Below are positions 1 to 8,819 of a stretch of 64,000 bases of DNA, one piece after another; position 1 is the first letter of the stretch; every line of letters begins with the position of its first letter. The position numbers and the translations under genes were made by a program. The notes below the pieces were generated by a model, which saw nothing but the letters and a program-made list of their open reading frames with translations, was not told the DNA's origin and did not search any database. Source of the DNA: Wolbachia endosymbiont (group B) of Hofmannophila pseudospretella (GTDB taxonomy: Bacteria > Pseudomonadota > Alphaproteobacteria > Rickettsiales > Anaplasmataceae); the NCBI RefSeq assembly GCF_964028515.1, contig NZ_OZ034788.1:1302001-1366000 (forward strand). Reading direction: 5' to 3'.

Positions 1-891
1 GTTGTCGGAGAAAACTGACACGCATATGTTAGAATTTATCTCACGCGTTGCACGCTTAATATAATGAGCATATAGACCGTCTTTTATTTCATCAATAGGG
101 GAGCAAAAAATATTGTGTTTACAATGTTCAGACCAAGTCTGTGCCAGAGACTCAAGTTCAATATCATATGGATTTCTACCGAGTTTTTTAAAGTAATCCT
201 TTATAGCTTTCATTGCTGCCAGCGAGAGCCCTAAAGTGCCATTACCATCGATTCCATCTCTGCTGATTTTTTCAAGCTCTTGGTCACTTACATTGAGTTT
301 GACAGATTTTGCTCCATTATTACCTGGTGTCATCCCAGTGCTTGACACTGGGATCCATTCTTTTTTTTCCTGGTCACGCGCTGTAATGACACCAGGTGGG
401 GTATTTGGTTTACTGTAATACTTCCAATGGCAATTGCCGTTTTCTTTATAGACAAGTGTGCAATATTCAGTAATAGAATTGAATTCCTGTTTTATGTCAT
501 CTTCGGTTGGAAAACCTCCTTGACTTAGAATCAATTTTGAACTTCTTGCCTTGATAGAAACACTTTCATCAATGTGGCCTTTGCTCATTAGATATTCTCT
601 AACAATTTGTTTTGCCGTGTTGCCTACGTTATCGGTCATGCCAGGTAAAAAGCTTATCTCCAAGCCCCACTTTGCTTGTGATTCTATGAAGTTATATTGA
701 ACTTCTTCAAGGTTTTCATTGTAGGAATAATAACGGCAGTCTTGTATGACTTTATTATAAAATAGCTCACAAATTTCTTCATGTAATTTTGATGGTAATT
801 CTTTGCTTATGTAAATCAAGTAAACATTAACTACCCTTCTGCGGCCAACTTGTTCACATTTATTAAAAACTTCTATTCTGATGTTTGCCAT
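1..891 (-). CDS. purL: Phosphoribosylformylglycinamidine synthase PurL, 5' part (cut by window edge)
   Basis: Reverse-strand frame open for all 297 codons from an ATG at 889-891 to the window edge, so only the N-terminal part is seen. The residues LAQTWSEHCKH near the edge are the PurL signature, and the enzyme makes FGAM from FGAR, glutamine and ATP in purine synthesis. The first roughly 160 residues contain SFLPGMTDNVGNTA, which resembles the 'LPGQFDQRADSA' stretch of the PurS-like N-terminal domain of single-chain PurL, so I infer a fused PurS-like domain. A palindromic repeat is carried in frame at about residues 165-190, between that domain and the catalytic part. The gene is divergent from addB, with 96 bases between them. 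The identity is firm; the full length is unknown. Confidence 0.93.
   Translation of the reverse strand, partial: MANIRIEVFNKCEQVGRRRVVNVYLIYISKELPSKLHEEICELFYNKVIQDCRYYSYNENLEEVQYNFIESQAKWGLEISFLPGMTDNVGNTAKQIVREYLMSKGHIDESVSIKARSSKLILSQGGFPTEDDIKQEFNSITEYCTLVYKENGNCHWKYYSKPNTPPGVITARDQEKKEWIPVSSTGMTPGNNGAKSVKLNVSDQELEKISRDGIDGNGTLGLSLAAMKAIKDYFKKLGRNPYDIELESLAQTWSEHCKHNIFCSPIDEIKDGLYAHYIKRATREINSNICVSVFSDN
322..397. repeat. Palindromic repeat inserted in frame in purL
   Basis: A 76-base element with outer inverted arms ACCTGGTGTCAT and ATGACACCAGGT and an inner ATCCCAGTGCTTGACACTGGGAT palindrome. On the purL strand it adds about 25 residues including EWIPVSSTGMT. The same peptide-encoding core recurs in addB and addA, so this is one family of Wolbachia palindromic element. 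Confidence 0.85.
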
Positions 892-987
892 GTAATATTG
901 TGAAAGACTTTAATATATCATAGCATAAGAAACTGCGAGCACATTTATATTTTAAATAATTTCTATACAATAAAAGTGTTGTATTAA

Positions 988-3909
988 TTGTTACTGTTAG
1001 TGGGAAGAGTTTTTACTGTTAATGTGAATGAGTCCCTTTTTGATGTGCTGGTTCAGCACATATTTTCTGAATATGAAAGAGAAAAAATTCCCGAGATAAA
1101 GATCATACTTCCCTGCAAGAGGGATGTGATAGCATTGCTGAGTGCATTCAAGAATTACAGAACTATAATTTTGCCAGAGATAGTTTCACTAGAAAACATT
1201 GATGAAGAAGATTTAATATTAAATCTTGATAGAGTTAAAGTTATTAACCCGACAAAGAGAACGCTGCTACTCATTCAATTTATATTGGAGTGGAATAAAA
1301 AACACAATGATAATTTTCCAATCGATCTAGTTTACAGTTTGCCGTCATTACTTCAATATACCCAAATAGCGGATTGTTATCAGCTTGATGAGCATTCGAA
1401 GAAAATGGAGAATTTCATAAACTTACTTATCAAAACTTGGAATAACACTTTAAAAAATTTAGGATTAGTAGATATACTAAAGCATAAGAGTGACTACATA
1501 AACAATATGATAGCCTCCCTGCAGAAAGATCAGCATATGATCTTTATTGGAATTGGGAAGGAGGAGATTTATAAGTTGTTGATTAAAGCTGTATACGACC
1601 TGCCATTTGGAAAGATAATTTTACCTAATCTGAATTTGAAAATTAAAGAGAAAGATTGGCAATCACTTGATAAAAAACATTATCAATATTGCCTAAAAGA
1701 TCTGCTCGATTATTTAAGTATAGGCAGAGAGGATGTAAGTTTTCTGCCAGAAGCGTGTTCTCCAGTGCCCAGACACTCGGATCCAGAAAACTTAACTTTA
1801 AATGAGTGCACCAGGTGGCTGTACAATAGAAACTGGATTCCAGTGTCAAGCACTGGAATGACATCATCTACTACTCAAATTACCTGCAAATTACAATGTT
1901 CGTACACTAAAAATCAGAGGTCTGGGATGACAGGCAGTCCTGAACTAGATTATGTCTTTGATACAACTGCCGATCTAAGTAAAGTTAGTAATGGATATAT
2001 TGGCAATATTGAAGTCATCACTTGTGATTCCAGAGAGGAAGAAGCACAGGTGACGTCACTAATTATAGAGAATGAAGGTTATGAAAACGTTTCTTTGTTT
2101 GTTTTTGATAAATTACTTGCAGTTCGTATGGTGTGCCCCATATCGGAAAACTGTTCTTATGTGACGCTTCTGCTTTATAGTATTGAGATTTTGAACTCAA
2201 AATGGAACGGTGTGGCATTGCTTTCTCTTCTTAAACATAGACTAGTGACTTTTGGTTACGCTCAAGAAGAGTACACTCGTATTTTATCTGAGTTTGAGAT
2301 AGAAGTATTGCGTAGCTTTGATATAAATGGTCTTAAGGATATTATCAACGCTATTAGTACTTGTAAAAAGCTAAGATATAAAGAAGATATATTAATTATT
2401 ATCAGTAGATTAGAAACTATATTTAATCTTTTACTTAATCTTACAAATTATCCTATTTCTGATATAGCAGCAGCTCATTTACAGTGTGTTAATGTGCTTT
2501 CTAATGTGAATTTTCTAGAGCTAAATGGTGAAATAGGTAATTTTACTCGTGATTTCTTAAATGCATGTGACGGTATAGCAATTGAGTGTTCCTTAGAGTT
2601 ATATAGTCAAATCCTGATATTATTTTTAAAAAGGAAGTTTTTTTCTCCAGAAAATAACTTTGATAAATTTAGCTTATATCAAAATAAAGTTGTAATACTT
2701 GCTGGATTTAATGATATACCAAATTTTCAGAATCCGTTTTTGAGTGCACTGAATAGAGAAAAATTTAACCTTCCTTCTGTGCAAGAAGAGCAAGGGTACT
2801 TTTTGTATACTTTGCGCAATTTATTTGGTGCCGGCAAGGTTTATATTACGAGGCTAGTGAGTGATAGAAAATCAATTCTATTGCGCCGTTTGGAAGTTCT
2901 GTTACAAGAACCAAAATATCCTTATCGCAATTGGCTAAGAATATTAAATACACCTGAGTGCATTGTTCCATGTGCTCAGCCTATGCCAAAACCTAAAACT
3001 GAAGTGAGGCAAGCAAAAATGCAAGTGATATCTTGCAGTGCAATAGAAAAGCTAATTCGTAATCCTTATTCGTTTTACGTTGAATATATACTGGGCCTTA
3101 AACAATTAAGAGACTTGAATTTTAAGCCATCGATATTGGAATTTGGCACTATGGTACATAACATTCTTGCAAGATATTTACGCAACAAAAAGTTACCAAT
3201 GAGTATTGCACGAGAAGTGTTCTCAACTAGTCAGTTTAATTTTTCAAATATGTGGTGGGTAAGGTTGCAGAGGATAATTCAATCTTTTGTTGAGTTTGAT
3301 AGGACTAGAAACAATCAAGTTGAGTTGGAGAAGAGCTTTTCCTATCCGATATTTCATATTCCAGCGCGTGACACACAACTGTGCGGATGCTGTACAACTT
3401 CCACTAAGAATAAGGGTGTCATCCCAGTGCTTGACTACTTGGATCCAGAAAATTTGATTGCAAATGAACACACCAGACAATTGTGTAATAAGAGCTGGTC
3501 AGATACTCGAATGACAGAAGAAATTTTATTGACAGCAAGATGTGATAGAGTTGAGTATCTACCAGGTGGGCAAGTAGCAATTATAGACTATAAACTTGGT
3601 TCACCACCTTCCAATGAGGAAGTTATGTCAGGATTTTTCCCGCAATTAATTTTACAAGCTTTAGCCGTGGAATACACAACAAAAAAAGAAGTCTCGGAGC
3701 TTGCTTATTGGAAACTTGATTATGATAAAATAAAGGTTATTGCTTTGAAAGATTATAGACAAAAAATGCATGAATTTCGGAATATTCTACCAGATTTCTT
3801 ATCTAATTATTTAAGAGATACTACTCCCTTCATTGCCTCTCCTTATTTTGATAAATTCCTGAGATTTAACAGCTACAAACAACTAGAAAGGATAGGGGAG
3901 TGGTTATAA
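988..3909 (+). CDS. addB: Double-strand break repair protein AddB
   Basis: A 973-residue protein matching the alphaproteobacterial AddB type, partner of AddA in the helicase-nuclease that resects DNA ends for recombination. The C-terminal third carries the PD-(D/E)XK nuclease signature: SCSAIEKLIRNPYSFYVEY opens the domain, and DRVEYL, then AIIDYK, then QLILQALAVE supply the acidic residues, Lys and Gln. The N-terminal part is the degenerate helicase-like half. The start is TTG at 988; an in-frame stop lies directly before it and no ATG is close, so GTG at 1000 is an alternative. Two palindromic repeats are translated in frame, at about residues 258-316 and 810-843. The second lies within the nuclease region, between the domain's start and its DRV motif. 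AddA is encoded at 43454-46723. Confidence 0.88.
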   Translation: MLLLVGRVFTVNVNESLFDVLVQHIFSEYEREKIPEIKIILPCKRDVIALLSAFKNYRTIILPEIVSLENIDEEDLILNLDRVKVINPTKRTLLLIQFILEWNKKHNDNFPIDLVYSLPSLLQYTQIADCYQLDEHSKKMENFINLLIKTWNNTLKNLGLVDILKHKSDYINNMIASLQKDQHMIFIGIGKEEIYKLLIKAVYDLPFGKIILPNLNLKIKEKDWQSLDKKHYQYCLKDLLDYLSIGREDVSFLPEACSPVPRHSDPENLTLNECTRWLYNRNWIPVSSTGMTSSTTQITCKLQCSYTKNQRSGMTGSPELDYVFDTTADLSKVSNGYIGNIEVITCDSREEEAQVTSLIIENEGYENVSLFVFDKLLAVRMVCPISENCSYVTLLLYSIEILNSKWNGVALLSLLKHRLVTFGYAQEEYTRILSEFEIEVLRSFDINGLKDIINAISTCKKLRYKEDILIIISRLETIFNLLLNLTNYPISDIAAAHLQCVNVLSNVNFLELNGEIGNFTRDFLNACDGIAIECSLELYSQILILFLKRKFFSPENNFDKFSLYQNKVVILAGFNDIPNFQNPFLSALNREKFNLPSVQEEQGYFLYTLRNLFGAGKVYITRLVSDRKSILLRRLEVLLQEPKYPYRNWLRILNTPECIVPCAQPMPKPKTEVRQAKMQVISCSAIEKLIRNPYSFYVEYILGLKQLRDLNFKPSILEFGTMVHNILARYLRNKKLPMSIAREVFSTSQFNFSNMWWVRLQRIIQSFVEFDRTRNNQVELEKSFSYPIFHIPARDTQLCGCCTTSTKNKGVIPVLDYLDPENLIANEHTRQLCNKSWSDTRMTEEILLTARCDRVEYLPGGQVAIIDYKLGSPPSNEEVMSGFFPQLILQALAVEYTTKKEVSELAYWKLDYDKIKVIALKDYRQKMHEFRNILPDFLSNYLRDTTPFIASPYFDKFLRFNSYKQLERIGEWL
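1759..1935 (+). repeat. Long palindromic repeat inserted in frame in addB (copy 1)
   Basis: About 177 bases containing 'CCAGTGCCCAGACACTCGG', a central CCAGTGTCAAGCACTGG palindrome and a tail reading CTACTCAAATTACCTG. The whole composite is repeated with small changes between the murC remnant and eno at 14281-14435, so it is a mobile or recombining unit rather than native addB sequence. It adds about 59 residues including NWIPVSSTGMT. Confidence 0.8.
3415..3515 (+). repeat. Palindromic repeat inserted in frame in addB (copy 2)
   Basis: About 100 bases beginning GGTGTCATCCCAGTGCTTGA and followed by GGATCCAGAAAA, related to the repeat at 1759-1935 but more diverged. It encodes residues near 810-843 (VIPVLDYLDPENL) just before the DRV motif of the nuclease domain. 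Confidence 0.7.
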
Positions 3910-4123
3910 ATTATATCTCCTCTCATCCAGATCAAAATAGCTGGTTGTACAGCTGGTTTACTAAGTGCAGTAGGAGAATTACTAGATTGTTATATAGATT
4001 CATCTTTGCTAGATTCAAACAACCATAAAAAAACACTAAAAAGTGATTCAATCAATTTTAGCCATTAAAACTTGAATAGTGGCTAAAATAGCTTTAAACT
4101 GTATATTTATTTAGGAGGGGTAT
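3910..4123 (+). other. Intergenic region with a possible gene relic and a hairpin
   Basis: The addB frame stays open after its stop up to about 4068 and reads KIAGCTAGLLSAVGELLD. This resembles the glycine/alanine-rich membrane tails of the ankyrin proteins here and may be a 3' relic of such a gene. A hairpin with arms TTTTAGCCA (4056-4064) and TGGCTAAAA (4080-4088) lies before the ankyrin gene. A strong ribosome-binding site (AGGAGGGG) sits just before the ATG at 4124. Confidence 0.4.
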
Positions 4124-5536
4124 ATGCTATCACAAAAACAGCTAAATGCGCAGCTAATTGATGCTGCTGAAGAAGGTGAGCTAGGTTTTGTTCAGCAAGC
4201 CATACAGGATGGAGCAATGATTAATACAATAGATGATGATTATGGGAGAACTGCTTTAATATGGGCTTCCAGAAATGGTCAATTAGAGATAGTACAATAC
4301 TTGATAGAAGAGGGAGCAAATATTAATGCAGAATCTCCGGGAAACATAACTGCTCTAATTCATGCTGCTAACCATGGTCATCTTGAGGTAGTACAACTTC
4401 TAATAGCAAATGGAGCTAATTTAAATGTGAAACGTAAAGGTCAATTCTCTGCCCTAACATATGCTATTGTAAATGGCCATACGGAGATAGCAAAGCTTCT
4501 AACTAGATATCATTTAATAGCTAATCTTGATATGTCAATACCTCGCTTGCCTCATCCTACTCAGATACCAGAATTATCATCTTATTGGTATGACTGTAAG
4601 GATGAGCTCAATAAAATGAAGGAAGAAGATAGTGAATTATATAATTTTCTTGTAAGTAAGAGAATTAATGAACAGGTAAGAATTTGGACAGAGAGTGAGA
4701 CAATACAAAATATTTCACAAGATAGATTAAATATAGAATACTCAATCTGTGCTAAAGATTTAACAGGTAAAATAGAATTAGTGATATTTTTTCTTAACAA
4801 CAGGGAAATAATCAATTCTTTATCGCGGTATTATAAGGTAAGAATTCAAACAATTGATCAGGTAAAAAGGCTATTTGATCGTTTCACAAGAGAACATGTA
4901 GAGCTTGAAGTAGAAATTGTTCCAGCACAATTAAACTTTAATACTCAAGAGTTACAACCCCCTAAACTAAAAACATTATCATTTGCACAAATGATTAACA
5001 ATCATGCAGGATTATTTTCAGCTGCCGAAAATGGTCAATTAGAAACAGTAAGATACCTGATAGAAAAACAGAAAGAAGATATTAATTCAACAGATCACTA
5101 TGGAAGAACTGCTCTAATGTGGGCTGCTGGAAGTGGCTATTTAGAGGTAGTAAAGTACCTGATAGAAACAGCAAAAGCAAATGTTAATGTGAAAGATGGC
5201 TATGAAAACACTGCTCTGAATTATGCTACTAGAAACAGGCATTTAGATGTAAAAGAATATCTGAAAAGTCATATACAAAAAGAGCTACGGAAGAAATACG
5301 TCTGCATTGGTGTGAGTGGTACAATAGGTTATGTTGCAGGTATGACAATATCATGTTCTGCGGGAGCAGCGATTGCAATTTGTGCAGCATCAGCTACCAT
5401 TAGTCTAGCGTTAGGTGCAATTTTTGGTTATACAATTGTAGAAGTAAAAAAAGAGAAAGCAAACACAGGTATAGTTTCTGCACTTAAAGATGTTTTCACT
5501 ATTCAAGCTCTAAGTAGAATACCTTATAGAGAGTGA
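4124..5536 (+). CDS. Ankyrin-repeat protein with C-terminal membrane segment
   Basis: A 470-residue protein. Residues about 8-120 hold ankyrin repeats (YGRTALIWASRNGQLEIVQYLIEEGANIN and similar units). About 125-300 is a non-repeat region rich in charged residues. A second ankyrin block follows at about 305-385 (YGRTALMWAAGSGYLEVVKYL). The C-terminus has a glycine/alanine-rich hydrophobic stretch at about 392-445 that likely spans a membrane. The start is set by AGGAGGGG seven bases upstream. Ankyrin repeats bind proteins, and in Wolbachia such proteins are candidate host-interaction factors, but no target can be read from the sequence. It stands alone between addB and fumC. Confidence 0.85.
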   Translation: MLSQKQLNAQLIDAAEEGELGFVQQAIQDGAMINTIDDDYGRTALIWASRNGQLEIVQYLIEEGANINAESPGNITALIHAANHGHLEVVQLLIANGANLNVKRKGQFSALTYAIVNGHTEIAKLLTRYHLIANLDMSIPRLPHPTQIPELSSYWYDCKDELNKMKEEDSELYNFLVSKRINEQVRIWTESETIQNISQDRLNIEYSICAKDLTGKIELVIFFLNNREIINSLSRYYKVRIQTIDQVKRLFDRFTREHVELEVEIVPAQLNFNTQELQPPKLKTLSFAQMINNHAGLFSAAENGQLETVRYLIEKQKEDINSTDHYGRTALMWAAGSGYLEVVKYLIETAKANVNVKDGYENTALNYATRNRHLDVKEYLKSHIQKELRKKYVCIGVSGTIGYVAGMTISCSAGAAIAICAASATISLALGAIFGYTIVEVKKEKANTGIVSALKDVFTIQALSRIPYRE

Positions 5537-5721
5537 AAGTAGGTTTATTGCTTAAGGTTTCATGATTGCCTTAATAACAATAAAAAAATAATAGAAGCAA
5601 AAGATATGGCTTGAAAGTTTTCTAAGGTCTTCACTAAAAATGTCTCAGCTTGACACTAAAATACAATTTGATTTAATTAATTCATATATGTAGGTAACGT
5701 CAAGCACTAGAAGGAGGAAAT

Positions 5722-7110
5722 ATGGATAAAAAAATTAGGATAGAATCAGATAGCTTAGGAGAAGTAAAAGTACTAAGTGAAAGTTACTGGGGAGCTCAGA
5801 CTCAGCGTTCTTTGGAAAATTTCAAAATTGGTACAGAGAAAATGCCAGAGCCCCTGATTAAAGCGCTAGCAATAGTAAAACTTGCAGCAGCACGTGTTAA
5901 CATGAAACAGGGTAGCATAGATAATAGAGTAGGGGATGCAATCTGCACAGCGGCACAGGAGGTAATAGACGGTAAATTTAATAATCAATTTCCGCTTGTT
6001 GTTTGGCAAACCGGTTCTGGAACGCAGACCAATATGAATGTGAATGAAGTGATCAGCAATCGTGCAATAGAAATTTTGGGCGGTGATTTAGGTAGTAAGT
6101 CTCCAGTGCATCCAAATGATCATGTAAACTGTGGTCAGTCATCAAATGACACTTTTCCAACAGCAATGCATATAGCAGTAGCAGAACAAATAGACCGCTT
6201 GCTTATTCCCAATCTTGAAGAATTATATAAAGCGCTAAATAATAAGGTTCATGAATTTAAAGATATAATAAAAGTAGGGCGTACTCATCTGCAAGATGCA
6301 ACTCCTCTAACACTTGGGCAGGAATTTTCTGGCTATGCAGTTCAGATTAAAAAGGGAATAGAGAGAGTAAAGTCAACTCTAAGCAATGTATATGAACTTG
6401 CACAAGGTGGCACCGCGGTTGGCACGGGAATCAATACTAAAAAGGATTTTGCTGAAGATTTTGCTAAAGAAGTGGCAAAAATCACTAATTTTCCATTTAT
6501 TTCAGCAAAAAATAAGTTTGAAGCACTAGCAGCAAATGATGCTTTAGTTGAGCTCAGTGGAGCACTCAATACAGTAGCAGTAAGCTTGATGAAAATTGCA
6601 AATGATATAAGGCTACTTGGTTCTGGTCCAAGATGCGGAATTGGAGAAATAATGTTACCAGAAAATGAGCCTGGCTCTTCAATCATGCCGGGTAAGGTGA
6701 ATCCAACTCAATGCGAAGCAGTGACTATGGTATGTGCTCAAGTTATGGGAAATCATGTTGCCGTGACAATTGGTGGCTCAAATGGTCACTTTGAATTGAA
6801 CGTGTTTAAGCCGGTGATAATTTACAATGTTTTGCAGTCTATAAGACTTTTAGCTGATGCAAGTTTAAATTTTGCAGAGAAATGTGTAGTTGATATTAAA
6901 GCAAACGAAGAAAGAATAAAGGATTTACTAAATCAGTCGTTAATGCTAGTTACTATATTAAATACGCATATAGGATATGACAATGCAGCAAAAATAGCGA
7001 AGCTTGCTTATAAAGAAAATATCACTCTAAAAGAAGCAGCAGCAAAACTTCAACTGCTCACTGAGGAGGAGTTTGAAAGGATAGTGAAACCAGAGGAGAT
7101 GGTAGGTTAA
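5722..7110 (+). CDS. fumC: Fumarate hydratase class II
   Basis: A 462-residue protein of normal class II length that interconverts fumarate and malate in the TCA cycle, cytosolic and iron-independent. GSSIMPGKVNPTQCE is the fumarase/aspartase superfamily signature and holds the catalytic Ser loop. QTGSGTQTNMNVNEVI and the GRTHLQDATPLTLGQEF block with its active-site His are also intact. AAGGAGGAAAT precedes the ATG. A TTGACA hexamer at 5650-5655 could be the -35 of its promoter, though the -10 is weak. A terminator overlaps the stop. Confidence 0.97.
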   Translation: MDKKIRIESDSLGEVKVLSESYWGAQTQRSLENFKIGTEKMPEPLIKALAIVKLAAARVNMKQGSIDNRVGDAICTAAQEVIDGKFNNQFPLVVWQTGSGTQTNMNVNEVISNRAIEILGGDLGSKSPVHPNDHVNCGQSSNDTFPTAMHIAVAEQIDRLLIPNLEELYKALNNKVHEFKDIIKVGRTHLQDATPLTLGQEFSGYAVQIKKGIERVKSTLSNVYELAQGGTAVGTGINTKKDFAEDFAKEVAKITNFPFISAKNKFEALAANDALVELSGALNTVAVSLMKIANDIRLLGSGPRCGIGEIMLPENEPGSSIMPGKVNPTQCEAVTMVCAQVMGNHVAVTIGGSNGHFELNVFKPVIIYNVLQSIRLLADASLNFAEKCVVDIKANEERIKDLLNQSLMLVTILNTHIGYDNAAKIAKLAYKENITLKEAAAKLQLLTEEEFERIVKPEEMVG

Positions 7111-7127
7111 ACTACCACCTTTTTTTT
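7100..7127 (+). terminator. Intrinsic terminator of fumC
   Basis: TGGTAG (7100-7105) and CTACCA (7112-7117) form a stem around a six-base loop that includes the fumC stop codon, followed by CC and a run of eight T. It also separates fumC from the convergent gene that ends at 7136. Confidence 0.7.
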
Positions 7128-7135
7128 GTCCCTAG

Positions 7136-8527
7136 TTAATTGTGGTAATATGTATGGAATTTTGCTGGTTGCTCTACATATACCTCTTCTAAATCACTTA
7201 GAGCGTGGTCATTGCGATTAAAGCCATATCTTTTAACCATCTCATCTAGCGTAACAGAGCTTAGAGAGAAACTGAACTCTGGCAATGGATTCACATTTGA
7301 GGATTGCAGACTAGTTAATGGCTCTCCGACATTTATTTGAGAGTATAGGAAAGTTAGCTCACCTTCCAGGCTAGTATGTTCTTCTGGTACTGCACTATCA
7401 TTAACTATTGAATCTTCTGGTACTATATTGCAGAATTGATTATGGAATTCAGCAAAACCCTCAAATGGAGGTACTGATATGCACTGGCGCTTTGCTGGTG
7501 GCTCCACTGTAGATATTTCGTCTATTCCATTATCAAACTCACGTTCAGCAACTATTTGTTCTAATGTAGCAAAACTTGGAAGAAAATTTTCTAAACTTGG
7601 CTCTGAAAATTCATTCAGATCATCTCTCTTTCTTTTGTGTACTAACGGTTCATTTTCATAAGAAAAGTCTGATCTACTATCAAATGTATGTTCAACAACT
7701 GTTTCCTCGAATGCAGGAGTTATAGGAGATAAATTTAACTCTGGCAAATCATCCACAATTGAGGATTGCAGACTAGTTACTCCATTTATCAAAGAGTTAT
7801 AATACTCTGGGGATAATTGCTCACCTTCTAGGCTATCTGATATATTCTCATTCGACGTTAAACTACTACTAACTGTTGAATTTTCTGTTACAGTATTGCG
7901 GAATTGATTATCGAATTCAGCAAAACCCGGAAATGGAATTACTGTTTGGCTACATGATTGATCCTCTTTGTCAGAAGAAAGTTCTAGTCTAGTATCAAAT
8001 GTATGTTCAACAACTGTTTCCTCGAACGCAGGAGATATAGGAGAGAAATTTGCTGCTGGCAAATCATCTCTGTTTTGTACTAACGGTTCATTGGAGTTTT
8101 CAGTACTTAAGTTGCTTGAATTCTCTTTATTGCTTAAGTAAAAATTCTTTAGGACAAGCTCAGCTTTGACAGTTGATTTTGTCTCTAAATTTACTTTATA
8201 ATCTTCCTTTTGCTGAGTGTTCAGTTGATTAAATAGGGTTTTAAATAAAGTAGAGTGGAGATCAATACAATCGAGTGTATTGAAAGCAAACTCTTTATCC
8301 TTTTGGAGTAACTCCTTAAAGATAGAAGGTGCATCTTCATTCTTTAGAGCATTTAGTATGCCGGACATAGCTAAAGAGCCTTTAGGCTTTGCTTTAACAT
8401 GCTCTATATATTGATTTTTATGGTTAGTGCTAAGATTATTGAATATCTTTTTAAATTTATTTACTTGTCTATAAGAAGCTAACTTGTCTAAATTTTTCAC
8501 CATTTCGTCGCTTATACTACCATGCAT
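7136..8527 (-). CDS. Unknown protein with repeated segments and basic, nuclear-signal-like motifs
   Basis: A 463-residue protein not recognised as any family. The N-terminal ~130 residues are lysine-rich and likely helical. The rest repeats a diverged unit: SPISPAFEETVVEHTFDTR, SPITPAFEETVVEHTFDSR, SFATLEQIVAEREFDN and SSVTLDEMVKRYGFN. Alternating with these is a second unit, PFPGFAEFDNQFRNTV and PPFEGFAEFHNQFCNIV. Two basic clusters, KRKRDD and PPAKRQ, look like eukaryotic nuclear import signals. There is no signal peptide or membrane segment. It is convergent with fumC and 292 bases from the next gene. The repeats and basic motifs suggest an exported effector, but this is inference only. 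Confidence 0.7.
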   Translation of the reverse strand: MHGSISDEMVKNLDKLASYRQVNKFKKIFNNLSTNHKNQYIEHVKAKPKGSLAMSGILNALKNEDAPSIFKELLQKDKEFAFNTLDCIDLHSTLFKTLFNQLNTQQKEDYKVNLETKSTVKAELVLKNFYLSNKENSSNLSTENSNEPLVQNRDDLPAANFSPISPAFEETVVEHTFDTRLELSSDKEDQSCSQTVIPFPGFAEFDNQFRNTVTENSTVSSSLTSNENISDSLEGEQLSPEYYNSLINGVTSLQSSIVDDLPELNLSPITPAFEETVVEHTFDSRSDFSYENEPLVHKRKRDDLNEFSEPSLENFLPSFATLEQIVAEREFDNGIDEISTVEPPAKRQCISVPPFEGFAEFHNQFCNIVPEDSIVNDSAVPEEHTSLEGELTFLYSQINVGEPLTSLQSSNVNPLPEFSFSLSSVTLDEMVKRYGFNRNDHALSDLEEVYVEQPAKFHTYYHN

Positions 8528-8819
8528 TTCTTTACCACCATCAAAGTTAATATATTAATATTATATGAACTTTGATGACAAAATCAATATAAAATATTTA
8601 AAAATTAATTATTTTTATTATAAAAACAGTAATTCTATTAATTGTTTTCCTGATTTGTGTCTGTTTTGCTTTCTATAGCTAACCCAAATTAGGTTTACCG
8701 GAACAAATTTTATAAATAATTTAAGTTAGTGCGTGAAGCTGGAATCCAGATTTTTAGCTATGGTCAAGCCATAGGATGACAAATTGGATCCCCAGACTAT
8801 GCAAGAAATCTAAGGCGAA
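8528..8819. other. Intergenic region with a diverged palindromic repeat
   Basis: No gene seen. It is very AT-rich near 8560-8720. At about 8735-8800 it carries a diverged repeat (AGCTGGAATCCAGATTTTTAG, then a GTCAAGCCATAGGATGACAA stretch) of the same broad class as the other palindromic repeats. Confidence 0.5.

Noticed and set aside
322..397. Palindromic repeats as a CRISPR array or as rho-independent terminators
   Set aside because: They are dispersed single units, often within coding sequence and read through, without regular spacers or T runs.
236..418. Forward-strand frame of 60 codons near the left edge
   Set aside because: Lies opposite purL, whose frame is open throughout.
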